A DNA stretch of 44,063 nucleotides from Mycolicibacterium sp. GF69 (GCF_003284965.1 NZ_QMEW01000036.1:1-44063), one strand, 5' to 3'. Positions 8,044 through 15,342 are shown, counted from the stretch's first letter. Notes: generated by a model not told the origin, from the letters alone. A program made the numbers and translations.

Positions 8044-8688
8044 ATGACTGGATCCGTTGACATCTCGGGGACGGTGCGCGAACGCGCCGCCCGGGAGCTG
8101 CGGGACCGCATCCTCACCGGTGCACTGGCGCCGGGATCCCGGATCGACCTCGATGCGATCACCGAGGAGTTCGCGACCAGCCGCACGCCGGTTCGAGAAG
8201 CGTTGCTGGAACTGTCTTTTGAGGGATTGGTGCGGGTGGCGCCGCGCAGTGGCATCACCGTGATCGGTATCAGCCCACTGGACGTGCAGGACAGCTTCAC
8301 CATCCTCGGCGTGCTCACCGGCCAGGCCGCCGCGTGGGCCGCAGAGCGCGTTTCGGCCGACGAACTCGCCCACCTGCGCGACCTGGCCCTCGACGTCGCG
8401 TCGCGGTCCGGCGACGACACCATCGGCGAGGCCAACTGGCTGTTCCATCAGGCGATTCACCGCGCCGCCCACTCGCCGCGACTGTTGACACAGATCAGGA
8501 TGGCGGCGCGCGTCGTGCCCACGAACTTCCTCACCGTCTTCCCCGAGCACGAGAAGCATTCGCTGTCCGAGCACGAGGAACTGCTGGACGCGTTCGAACG
8601 CCGCGACACCGACGCGGCGCGCGAGATCGCGGAGCGCCATGTGCTGGAGGCCGGGAGGTCCCTGGTCGAGTGGCTGGATCGACGGTAG
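8044..8688 (+). CDS. GntR-family transcriptional regulator, FCD (FadR-C) type
   Basis: The 214-residue protein has a GntR winged helix-turn-helix at about residues 8-75 (RERAARELRDRILTG, then TSRTPVREALLEL as recognition region) and an all-helical FCD ligand domain from about residue 85 onward. The FCD metal/ligand histidines are visible in NWLFHQAIH, EHEELLDAF and AERHVLEAG. FCD regulators typically sense a small carboxylate and release DNA when it is bound. It is divergent from the monooxygenase/CoA-transferase/lyase operon, so it most likely represses that operon and itself; metE downstream has its own riboswitch. Confidence 0.92.
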   Translation: MTGSVDISGTVRERAARELRDRILTGALAPGSRIDLDAITEEFATSRTPVREALLELSFEGLVRVAPRSGITVIGISPLDVQDSFTILGVLTGQAAAWAAERVSADELAHLRDLALDVASRSGDDTIGEANWLFHQAIHRAAHSPRLLTQIRMAARVVPTNFLTVFPEHEKHSLSEHEELLDAFERRDTDAAREIAERHVLEAGRSLVEWLDRR

Positions 8689-8741
8689 AGGTACGCTAGC
8701 CGCGCAGCTGGTCTGCCGGCGAGCCGATTCCGGAGACGGAA

Positions 8742-8946
8742 AAGGATCGTCGGCATCGAGTGCCGCACGCCGGTTCGGGTGGGGCGCGAGAGGGAACCTG
8801 GTGAGAATCCGGGACTGTCCCGCAGCGGTATGCAGGAACGACCGCCGTCAAACAGCACTGGCCCCTAGGGCTGGGAAGCGACGGCCATTAGGTGCACGAG
8901 CGTCGTGCGGGCCTGCGAGTCCGAAGACCTGCCAGATGTACCGGGC
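8742..8946 (+). promoter_or_regulatory. cobalamin (adenosyl-B12) riboswitch upstream of metE
   Basis: The 388-nt gap before metE contains the conserved cobalamin aptamer core: GGGAACCTGGTGAGAATCC followed by GGGACTGTCCCGCAGCGGTA (about 8792-8830), GCTGGGAAGCGACGGCC (about 8870-8886), and the B12 box GAGTCCGAAGACCTGCC ending at 8933. Outer boundaries are approximate because the closing P1 stem was not resolved. Coenzyme B12 binding is expected to shut off metE, so the B12-independent enzyme is made only when B12 is scarce. The 130 nt from 8947 to metE probably hold the expression platform; I saw no U-tract terminator there, which suggests translational or Rho-type control. Confidence 0.93.
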
Positions 8947-9075
8947 GCGCCGCGTCCGGTGGTTCGTCGCCTCGTGGAATGGGCTGTGGCCGAAGCGGGT
9001 TGCTCGTGGTGTGACCGCGCTCGGTGTGACGCCCTCCGGCGATGAACTGTCCGCCGTACCGATGAGGATCTCGTC

Positions 9076-11343
9076 ATGACCGCAACACCGTTTCACGCCA
9101 CCATTCTCGGTTCACCGCGTATCGGCCCGAACCGCGAACTCAAACGCGCCGTCGAGAAGTACTGGTCCGGCGGCATCGGACGCGACGAACTCGAGTCCGT
9201 ATCCGCCGAGCTGCGCCGCGACACCTGGGAGGCACTCGTCGCCGGCGGGTTGGATTCGGTTCCGGTCAACACGTTCTCCTACTACGACCAGATGCTCGAC
9301 ACCGCGGCCATGGTGGGTGCACTGCCACCGCGGGTCGCTGAGGCCGGCGACGATCTGGACCGCTATTTTGCGGCTGCGCGCGGCAACGACGAGATCGCTC
9401 CGCTGGAGATGACAAAGTGGTTCGACACCAACTACCACTACATCGTGCCGGAAATCGGTCCCGATACCGCGTTCTCCCTGAATGCCGCGAAAGTGCTCGG
9501 TGAGCTCGATGAGGCTCGGGCACAGGCTATTCCGGCCCGGCCGGTCCTCATCGGGCCGATCACGTTCCTTGCCCTGAGCAAGGCGGTGGACGGCGCCGGC
9601 CCGCCGATCGAGCGGCTCGCCGACCTGGTCGTCGTTTACGGTGAACTGCTCCAGTTGCTCGCCGGGCGAGGCGTCGAGTGGGTTCAGATCGACGAACCCG
9701 TCTTGGTGACCGACGTTCTCGGCAACGCAGCGGAGCTGGCCGAACGCACTTACGAGTCGCTCGGCGGGCTGGTAGACCGGCCGGCGATCTTCGTGGCCAC
9801 CTACTTCGGCGAACTCACCGACGCGCTACCGGCGCTCGCGCGCACACCGGTCGAAGCGATCGGTGTGGATCTCGTCGCCGGCAGCGTATCCGCGGTCGCG
9901 GCGGTGCCGGAACTGGCCGACAAGCTGCTCGTGGCCGGCGTCGTCGACGGCCGCAACATCTGGCGCACGGACCTCGCCTCGGCGCTCGGCACCTTGGCGA
10001 AGCTGCTGGGCTCGGTGGCTCACGTCGCGGTTTCGACGTCGTGCTCGACATTGCACGTGCCCTACACCCTTGACGCCGAGCCGGAAATCGATGCAGCACT
10101 GCGCAGTTGGTTGGCATTCGGGTTCGAGAAGGTGACCGAAGTCGTGGCGCTCGCGCGCGGCTTGCGGGACGGGCGCGAGGCGATCGAGGGTGAAATCGCC
10201 GCGTCCGACGCCGCCATCGCGTCGCGGCGCACCGACCCCCGGTTGAACAACGACCATGTGCGGTCGAGGATCTCGTCCATCACAACATCCGGTGTCCGGC
10301 GCGGACCGGCCGCGCAGCGCCGCGTGGCGCAGCAGAACCGGCTGAACCTGCCCGACCTGCCGACCACGACCATCGGGTCCTACCCGCAGACGTCGGCGAT
10401 CCGGTTGGCGCGCGCAGACTTACGCAAGGGCACGATCGATGCGGCGGAATACGAACGTCGCATGAAAGCGGAGATCGCGGACGTCATCGCGCTGCAGGAA
10501 CGGCTGGGCCTGGATGTGCTGGTGCACGGCGAGCCCGAACGTAACGACATGGTCCAGTATTTCGCCGAGCAACTCGAGGGGTTCTTCGCCACGCAGAACG
10601 GCTGGGTGCAGTCCTACGGCAGCCGGTGCGTGCGGCCGCCTATCCTGTACGGCGACGTCAGTCGGCCCGAGCCGATGACGGTCGAGTGGATCGCCTACGC
10701 ACAATCGCTGACCGACAAGCCGGTCAAGGGCATGCTCACCGGGCCGGTGACGATTCTGGCGTGGTCGTTCGTGCGCGACGACCAGCCACTCGCGGACACG
10801 GCGGCCCAAGTGGCACTGGCGATCCGGGACGAGACCGTCGACCTGCAATCGGCGGGTATCGCGATCATCCAGGTCGACGAGCCCGCGCTTCGCGAGCTGC
10901 TGCCGCTACGCACCAAGGACAAGGACGCCTATCTACGCTGGGCGGTCGACGCGTTCCGGCTCTCGACGTCGGGTGTCGCGGATTCGACGCAGATCCACAC
11001 GCACCTGTGCTACTCGGAATTCGGCGAGGTGATCGGCGCGATCGCGGATCTCGACGCGGATGTGACGTCCATCGAGGCGGCCCGTTCACATATGGAGGTA
11101 CTCGGCGACCTCAATGCGGCCGGTTTCGCCAACAGCGTCGGCCCCGGCGTGTACGACATCCACTCACCGCGCGTTCCCGGGGTCACCGAAATGGTCACGT
11201 CACTGCGCGAAGCGCTCAATGCCATACCCGCGCAGCGTCTTTGGGTGAATCCGGACTGTGGGCTCAAGACACGCAGAACCGATGAGGTGACGGCTTCGCT
11301 ACGCAATCTCGTAGCCGCTGCCAACGAGGTTCGCGCAGGCTAG
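9076..11343 (+). CDS. metE: cobalamin-independent methionine synthase
   Basis: The 755-residue protein matches full-length MetE: 5-methyltetrahydropteroyltriglutamate-homocysteine methyltransferase, the last step of methionine synthesis. The N-terminal domain begins ATILGSPRIGPNRELKRAVEKYW; the C-terminal catalytic domain begins near LPDLPTTTIGSYPQT. Zinc and homocysteine ligands are visible as His and Cys in THLCYSEFG, Glu in SIEAARSHME and Cys in WVNPDCGLKTR. It lies behind a cobalamin riboswitch, as in other mycobacteria. Its TAG stop shares the four bases CTAG with the stop of the convergent DUF5313 gene. Confidence 0.98.
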   Translation: MTATPFHATILGSPRIGPNRELKRAVEKYWSGGIGRDELESVSAELRRDTWEALVAGGLDSVPVNTFSYYDQMLDTAAMVGALPPRVAEAGDDLDRYFAAARGNDEIAPLEMTKWFDTNYHYIVPEIGPDTAFSLNAAKVLGELDEARAQAIPARPVLIGPITFLALSKAVDGAGPPIERLADLVVVYGELLQLLAGRGVEWVQIDEPVLVTDVLGNAAELAERTYESLGGLVDRPAIFVATYFGELTDALPALARTPVEAIGVDLVAGSVSAVAAVPELADKLLVAGVVDGRNIWRTDLASALGTLAKLLGSVAHVAVSTSCSTLHVPYTLDAEPEIDAALRSWLAFGFEKVTEVVALARGLRDGREAIEGEIAASDAAIASRRTDPRLNNDHVRSRISSITTSGVRRGPAAQRRVAQQNRLNLPDLPTTTIGSYPQTSAIRLARADLRKGTIDAAEYERRMKAEIADVIALQERLGLDVLVHGEPERNDMVQYFAEQLEGFFATQNGWVQSYGSRCVRPPILYGDVSRPEPMTVEWIAYAQSLTDKPVKGMLTGPVTILAWSFVRDDQPLADTAAQVALAIRDETVDLQSAGIAIIQVDEPALRELLPLRTKDKDAYLRWAVDAFRLSTSGVADSTQIHTHLCYSEFGEVIGAIADLDADVTSIEAARSHMEVLGDLNAAGFANSVGPGVYDIHSPRVPGVTEMVTSLREALNAIPAQRLWVNPDCGLKTRRTDEVTASLRNLVAAANEVRAG

Positions 11344-11756
11344 AACGGGCTGCTGTTCTGCTGCCAACGCGCTTCTTCCGGGCGCGGTCCGAAGCGACGA
11401 GCATAATCCTCGTGCATCTGCGCGTCCTTCTCGCGCTTGAGCTCGTCGACCAGGTTCTGGTCGAGCCCGTGCTGCGCGAGGCGGTGGCGGCGCCAGATCT
11501 TGTTGAGCGCCAGCGCCATCAGGATCGCCCAGATGTAGATCGGCGCGGTCATTTCCAGGTGTACGTACAGCGACGCGGGCAGCAGCCAGAACGGCGCGAG
11601 GATGAACAGCGGCGGGATGGCCATCCGGATCATGTGCCGGCGGAGCGCGCCGGGCCCGGCCAGGTCGCGGGCCACCCATTGACGCATGGAGTCCGGCAGG
11701 CGGCGGCCATACGAATAGGTGATGTATTGAACGATGTTGGGGCGGTCGGCAGCCAC
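11340..11756 (-). CDS. DUF5313-family small membrane protein
   Basis: The 138-residue protein starts at GTG 11756 behind a strong AAGGAGG site. Its N terminus (NIVQYITYSYGRRLPDSMRQWVARDLAGPGALRRHMIRM) is typical of actinobacterial DUF5313 proteins as I recall them. Two hydrophobic helices follow (about residues 47-65 and 72-88), then a basic region and a hydrophilic C-terminal tail. No biochemical role is known to me. It lies 17 nt after the MarR regulator, so the two are probably one transcript. Confidence 0.75.
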   Translation of the reverse strand: MAADRPNIVQYITYSYGRRLPDSMRQWVARDLAGPGALRRHMIRMAIPPLFILAPFWLLPASLYVHLEMTAPIYIWAILMALALNKIWRRHRLAQHGLDQNLVDELKREKDAQMHEDYARRFGPRPEEARWQQNSSPF

Positions 11757-11773
11757 AGATCCTCCTTGGGCAG

Positions 11774-12283
11774 TCAGTCGTCGAGTGCGCCCGCAGCAAG
11801 AGCGGCGGTGTTCACGCGGGTCAGGACGGTACGCAGCTGTTCGAGTTCGGCGCGGTCGACACCGAGGCGTTCGACCACGGCGAGCGGGATGTCCAGCGCG
11901 CTGCGTCGTAACTGCACCCCCTGCGGAGTGAGTTGCACGTCGGTGGCCCGCTCGTCGACGGCGCTGCGCGATCGGGTGATCAAGCCGAGCGACTCGAGGC
12001 GCTTGAGCATCGGTGACAGCGTCGCCGAATCCAACTGCAGTGCGCGCGCAATGTCTTTGACCGAGAGCGGTTTGGTCGAAGCGTCGTGGTCACTGCGGGC
12101 CTTGTAGTGATCCCACAACGCCAGCATGACCAGATACTGCGGATGGGTCAGGCCGAGCGGTTCGAGTAGCGGGCGGTAGACGGCGAGCACGGCTCGGTGG
12201 GTGACCGCGAGCGCGAAACACACCTGCTGTTCGAGCGCGAGGGGGTCGACCTCGGCGGGCACTGACACGGTCATAGAATCCAT
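11774..12283 (-). CDS. MarR-family regulator, OhrR-like (redox-sensing type)
   Basis: The 169-residue protein has the MarR winged-helix fold. The N-terminal LEQQVCFALAVTHRAVLAVYRPLLEPLGLTHPQYLVML closely follows OhrR proteins, with the reactive Cys (QVCF) and one of the usual tyrosines (VYRPLL) kept; the Tyr normally in CF-LLY is replaced by Ala. The DNA-binding part is LSVKDIARALQLDSATLSPMLKRLESLGLI and the wing has DERATDVQLTPQG. OhrR senses organic hydroperoxides through the Cys and usually controls ohr, but no ohr gene is nearby; the only downstream partner is the DUF5313 gene. ATG 12283 is used; ATG 12274 is also possible. Confidence 0.85.
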   Translation of the reverse strand: MDSMTVSVPAEVDPLALEQQVCFALAVTHRAVLAVYRPLLEPLGLTHPQYLVMLALWDHYKARSDHDASTKPLSVKDIARALQLDSATLSPMLKRLESLGLITRSRSAVDERATDVQLTPQGVQLRRSALDIPLAVVERLGVDRAELEQLRTVLTRVNTAALAAGALDD

Positions 12284-12372
12284 CGTGCCCTAATAGTTAG
12301 CGTCCTAGCAATGTACTTCGCCTCACACCCCGGCAGTGTTTTGCCGGTGCGCAATCGGGCGACCCTTGAGGC

Positions 12373-12528
12373 ATGACAACGGCAAACGACCCGCAGGCCA
12401 CCCCGCGCGACGCCACCAAAGTCACCGACGAACAACGTTCTCTCCAAGACGATCTGGACCACCGCAACGACGATCCCGAGGCGCCCGGCGGTCACCAGGA
12501 TCGCCACGACGTCGCTGACGAGACCTGA
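12373..12528 (+). CDS. small acidic hydrophilic protein (51 residues), hypothetical
   Basis: ATG 12373 to TGA 12528 encodes a 51-residue protein without Cys or hydrophobic segment, very rich in Asp, Glu, Asn, Gln and His (for example LQDDLDHRNDDPEAPGGHQ). Third codon positions are mostly G or C, as in real genes here. It lies alone between the MarR gene and the sigma gene and is followed by a hairpin with T-run at 12571-12593. The ribosome site is weak (TTGAGG). Function unknown. Moderate confidence because it is short. Confidence 0.5.
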   Translation: MTTANDPQATPRDATKVTDEQRSLQDDLDHRNDDPEAPGGHQDRHDVADET

Positions 12529-12570
12529 CCGGGGCATACTCCCGCCCGCCTGACGTCCCGGAGGCAAACA

Positions 12571-12593
12571 CCGGCGAAAATCGCCGGTTTTGG
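12571..12593 (+). terminator. hairpin with T-run, candidate intrinsic terminator
   Basis: A perfect 7-bp stem CCGGCGA/TCGCCGG with an AAA loop (12571-12587) is followed by TTTT, which is the intrinsic terminator form. It lies 42 nt after the 51-residue ORF. Its 3' edge overlaps the -35 element of the promoter at 12586-12612. Confidence 0.55.
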
Positions 12594-12612
12594 CTGGTCA
12601 ACTCCGGGGTAT
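12586..12612 (+). promoter_or_regulatory. SigF-type promoter GGTTT-N16-GGGTAT
   Basis: GGTTT at 12586-12590 and GGGTAT at 12607-12612, separated by exactly 16 nt, match the mycobacterial SigF consensus (GGWWT, 16-17 nt, GGGTAY). Transcription would start around 12620, leaving a leader of about 55 nt with GAGGACG before the sigma gene at 12676. Confidence 0.75.
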
Positions 12613-12675
12613 ACGTGCCCGATCAGGTTCAGATCCGCGAGCCCGTGTATTCAACTTCGAGGACGGACGTGACCT

Positions 12676-13461
12676 GTGGCTTCAGCCAGTTCCGATTATT
12701 CCGACGTGACCGAGATGTTCCGTCGCCTCAAGACGCTCGACGAAGGATCGAACGCGCATCGACGCCAGCGCGAGCGAATCTGCGAGCGCTGCCTGCCGGT
12801 CGCCGAGCACATCGCCCGTCGCTATCGGAACCGCGGGGAAGCGCACGACGATCTGGTGCAGGCCGCCCGCGTCGGTCTGGTCAATGCGGTCAATCGGTTC
12901 GATGTCGAGAACGGGGCCGATTTCTTGTCCTTCGCCGTGCCGACGATGATGGGCGAGGTCCGTAGGCACTTCCGCGATTACACCTGGGCGGTCAAGGTCC
13001 CGCGCACGGTCAAGGACCTCCAGACGAGGGTCAACAAGGCGACCGCGAAACTGGTGCAGAGACTCGGGCGTGCGCCGACAGCCAGTGAGATCGCGGCGGA
13101 ACTGGGCGTCGATCGCGAGCAGGTGGTGCAGGCGGTGATCGCTGGTTCCAACTACTCGACGCTGTCGACCGATACTCCGGCGATGCGCGACGACGCTTCG
13201 GGTTCGATCAGCGACGGGTTCGGCAGCGACGATGCCGGATTCGACCGGGTGCTCGACGTACAGACCGTACGCCCGTTGATCGCGGCCCTACCCGAACGGC
13301 AGCGCACGGTGCTGACGCTGCGTTTCTTCGAGGACATGACACAGAGTCAGATCGCGGCGCAGGTCGGATGTTCGCAGATGCATGTGTCGCGCCTACTCGC
13401 AAAAGCGTTGGAGGCGTTGCGAACTCAGGTGAAGGACTCTTTCCTCGCCGCCGCGAGTTGA
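12676..13461 (+). CDS. SigF/SigB-family RNA polymerase sigma factor
   Basis: The 261-residue protein starts at GTG 12676. Region 2 is clear (LPVAEHIARRYRNRGEAHDDLVQAARVGLVNAVNRFD, then FLSFAVPTMMGEVRRHFRD), region 3 follows (VPRTVKDLQTRVNKATAKLVQRLGRAPTASEIAAELGV), and region 4 ends with LTLRFFEDMTQSQIAAQVGCSQMHVSRLLAKALEALR. This is the general-stress SigF/B/G class. It may be a paralogue rather than classical sigF, because no RsbW/UsfX anti-sigma gene precedes it. A SigF-type promoter upstream suggests self-activation or control by another SigF. Confidence 0.92.
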   Translation: MASASSDYSDVTEMFRRLKTLDEGSNAHRRQRERICERCLPVAEHIARRYRNRGEAHDDLVQAARVGLVNAVNRFDVENGADFLSFAVPTMMGEVRRHFRDYTWAVKVPRTVKDLQTRVNKATAKLVQRLGRAPTASEIAAELGVDREQVVQAVIAGSNYSTLSTDTPAMRDDASGSISDGFGSDDAGFDRVLDVQTVRPLIAALPERQRTVLTLRFFEDMTQSQIAAQVGCSQMHVSRLLAKALEALRTQVKDSFLAAAS

Positions 13462-13609
13462 GTGGCCGCTGAGGGTACGTCGAGCCCCGCCGGGACAGGC
13501 CGGCAACGTACTCAAGAGATGCGGCAACTGGTCTTACCGGCGATATGTACTACGTGTCGGCAGGTTAGTCCTCACGCCATCGTAGAATGGTCGCCGGTTC
13601 ACCGAGCCG

Positions 13610-13685
13610 GCCGCGTTAGCTCAGTTGGTAGAGCGTCGCCCTTGTAAGGCGGATGTCGAGAGTTCGAGTCTCTCACGCGGCTCCA
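13610..13685 (+). tRNA. tRNA-Thr (anticodon UGU)
   Basis: A complete cloverleaf: acceptor GCCGCGT pairs with ACGCGGC at 13675-13681, the D arm is GCTCAGTTGGTAGAGC, the anticodon loop CTTGTAA carries TGT (UGU, threonine), and the T arm has GTTCGAGTC. CCA is encoded at 13683-13685. The 150 nt between the sigma gene and this tRNA show no gene I can support. Confidence 0.96.
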
Positions 13686-13705
13686 TTCTTGTCGGCCCTC
13701 GAGGC

Positions 13706-13711
13706 TAGCGT
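13706..13711 (+). promoter_or_regulatory. -10 box (TAGCGT), leaderless type
   Basis: TAGCGT ends 6 nt before the ATG at 13718 of the HNH gene, and no ribosome site is visible. Confidence 0.45.
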
Positions 13712-13717
13712 GGCCTC

Positions 13718-14125
13718 ATGTCGATGATGTGTCTCGGTTGTGGCCTTCATTTAAGGGGCCGTCGACAGAAACTGTTCTGCTCCAACGCATGTCAACAATC
13801 GTCTCGGCGGCGGTCACTTTTGGATGCCTGGTTGGAGACCGGGGTTTGTGGCCGTACGTCTTACCACGGCAACTACGTTCGGGATTACCTCTATGAGCAG
13901 CAGTGTGGCTGCTGTGCCGTTTGCGGCATCACCAGTGAGTGGAATGGCTCAATCCTCGCGCTGATCATCGACCATATCAACGGTGACTCGACGAACAACC
14001 GCCGCGAAAATCTGCGGCTCGTTTGTCCCAACTGTGATAGCCAATTACCGACGTATAAGGCTAGGAATCGCGGTGGCGGTCGCCACTACCGTCGACAGCG
14101 GTATGCCGACGGTCGGTCCTATTGA
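13718..14125 (+). CDS. HNH endonuclease with N-terminal zinc finger
   Basis: The 135-residue protein has an N-terminal CxxC...CxxxC zinc knuckle (MMCLGCG, LFCSNACQQ) and a C-terminal HNH nuclease domain: CAVCG, LIIDHINGDSTNNRRENLRLVCPNCDSQ, giving the His, Asn and paired Cys of the fold. Small HNH proteins of this type occur as free-standing nucleases in phages and mobile DNA. Codon use is less GC-rich at third positions than in its neighbours and the gene lies 33 nt after a tRNA, both pointing to transfer. No integrase, capsid gene or repeat of the tRNA end is nearby. Confidence 0.85.
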   Translation: MSMMCLGCGLHLRGRRQKLFCSNACQQSSRRRSLLDAWLETGVCGRTSYHGNYVRDYLYEQQCGCCAVCGITSEWNGSILALIIDHINGDSTNNRRENLRLVCPNCDSQLPTYKARNRGGGRHYRRQRYADGRSY

Positions 14126-14185
14126 GCCTGCCACACTGCGGGCCCCGAGTTTATCTGGTCGTCGGTTCGGGGAACTCCGCTGCCC

Positions 14186-14512
14186 GTGACTGTCAAGGAC
14201 GATCTTCTGCGCGACTTCCCTCACGTTTATCCCGGGTTGCCCCGACCGCGGGTGGAACGGTTGCTCACGCTGCTCGACGAGAGCGCCAGCACCGGAGGAG
14301 GCCTCGGCCTCAGCATCGCCACCGCCATCAAACCGCTGGTGCCCGAAATCGCGGCCCGCATCGAGAGCTACAGCAAGAGCGATGTCGACGACTACGTGCG
14401 CATGCTGCGCGGCGCCGCGGTGCTGCTTCTCCAAGAGTGGCAGCCCGAAGACCGCCCACCGAACCCGGAATCCGTCTCAGCTGCGATCAAGAACCTCGAA
14501 GCGGACGCCTGA
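14186..14512 (+). CDS. conserved hypothetical protein, 108 residues
   Basis: GTG 14186 starts a 108-residue, mostly helical soluble protein (VKDDLLRDFPHVYPGLPRPRVERLLTLLDESAS ... LVPEIAARIESYSKSDVDDYVRMLRGAAVLLLQEW). There is no signal peptide, membrane segment or motif that I recognise. Codon use fits a real host gene. It ends 2 nt before the stop of the convergent repeat protein. Confidence 0.65.
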   Translation: MTVKDDLLRDFPHVYPGLPRPRVERLLTLLDESASTGGGLGLSIATAIKPLVPEIAARIESYSKSDVDDYVRMLRGAAVLLLQEWQPEDRPPNPESVSAAIKNLEADA

Positions 14513-14514
14513 CT

Positions 14515-15336
14515 TCATTCCTGGACATCGATGACCCGCTGTGAGGTCACGGTCCGCGACGACGTCCGGGCGCGCGGCCGCCGGCCCGGCAGCGGGATTC
14601 GGTCGGCGATGTTGCTCAGCGGATTGACCACCTGGCTCAGCGTCACGACGGCATCGTGGAGCGCATCGATCGTCGGTGCCAGCGCCTCGAGCCCCGGTGC
14701 CAGCCGGTTGAGGGTGTCGGCGACGTCGGCGAGTTTGAGCAGCGGCCCGTCGGGATCGGTCAGCGTGTCCAACAGGCCGCCCTCGGCCAGCAGTCGGTCC
14801 GCCACGCCGTCTTCCCGCAGCACCCGCTCGACCAGACCATCGTTGGCCAGCAGCTGATCGGCCAGCCCGCCGGGTGCGATCACCCGCGACAACGCGCCGT
14901 CGTCGGTGGTCATCCGGTCCACCAGACCGCCTTCGGCCATCACCTGATCGACCAGCCCATCCGGTGCCACAGCCCGCGCGACCGCGCCGTTTTCCGCGGT
15001 CATCCGATCCAGCAGGCCGCCCTCGGCCGTCAGCTGATCAACCAGCCCGCCGGGCCGCAGCAGCCGGTCCAACGGCCCGTTCGGCGCCAGCGCCCGGCCC
15101 AGCGGGGCGTCGTCGTCCATCAGCCTGGCCAGCCGGTTGGCACGTTCGACCGCGTCATTGAGGCCCAGCATCGTGGCGAACGACGCCGATCCGGTACCGC
15201 TGTCGGCGGGATCCCCCAACGTCCGCTGCGCCATGCCCACCGCGCCCGTGGCCATAGCAAGCCCCGCGTCGGCAACGGCCAGCGCCGCCCGTGCCGGTGC
15301 CGTCGCGATATCGGTCAGGGCTTTGCCGAAGTTCAT
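14515..15336 (-). CDS. decapeptide-repeat protein, divergent from phoP
   Basis: The start ATG 15336 is favoured over GTG 15339 because TAGACT lies 6 nt before it. The 273-residue protein opens with an Ala-rich helix (ALTDIATAPARAALAVADAGLAMATGAVGMAQRTL), then residues 74-203 form 13 consecutive ten-residue units with no gaps, consensus A-P/E-x-G-L-V/L-D-R/Q-L/M-L/T (for example APDGLVDQVM, AEGGLVDRMT, APGGLADQLL). A helical segment and a basic tail follow. No signal sequence or transmembrane span is certain. The repeats could build a regular solenoid or amphipathic scaffold. It occupies the position next to phoP and faces a PhoP-type site. Function unknown. Confidence 0.75.
   Translation of the reverse strand: MNFGKALTDIATAPARAALAVADAGLAMATGAVGMAQRTLGDPADSGTGSASFATMLGLNDAVERANRLARLMDDDAPLGRALAPNGPLDRLLRPGGLVDQLTAEGGLLDRMTAENGAVARAVAPDGLVDQVMAEGGLVDRMTTDDGALSRVIAPGGLADQLLANDGLVERVLREDGVADRLLAEGGLLDTLTDPDGPLLKLADVADTLNRLAPGLEALAPTIDALHDAVVTLSQVVNPLSNIADRIPLPGRRPRARTSSRTVTSQRVIDVQE
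14728..15117 (-). repeat. 13 tandem 30-bp units encoding decapeptides
   Basis: The units are in frame, continuous and degenerate at DNA level but conserved at protein level (Gly at position 4, hydrophobic residues at 5, 6, 9 and 10, Asp or polar at 7, Arg/Gln at 8). Confidence 0.8.
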
Positions 15337-15342
15337 CACCCC

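Noticed and set aside
13462..13647. Short plus-strand frame running from the sigma gene stop into the tRNA
   Set aside because: It overlaps the tRNA-Thr gene, has no family pattern or ribosome site and atypical composition.
13610..14512. Possible tRNA-borne attachment site or genomic island
   Set aside because: No second copy of the tRNA 3' end and no integrase were found downstream, so only a stand-alone HNH gene is reported.
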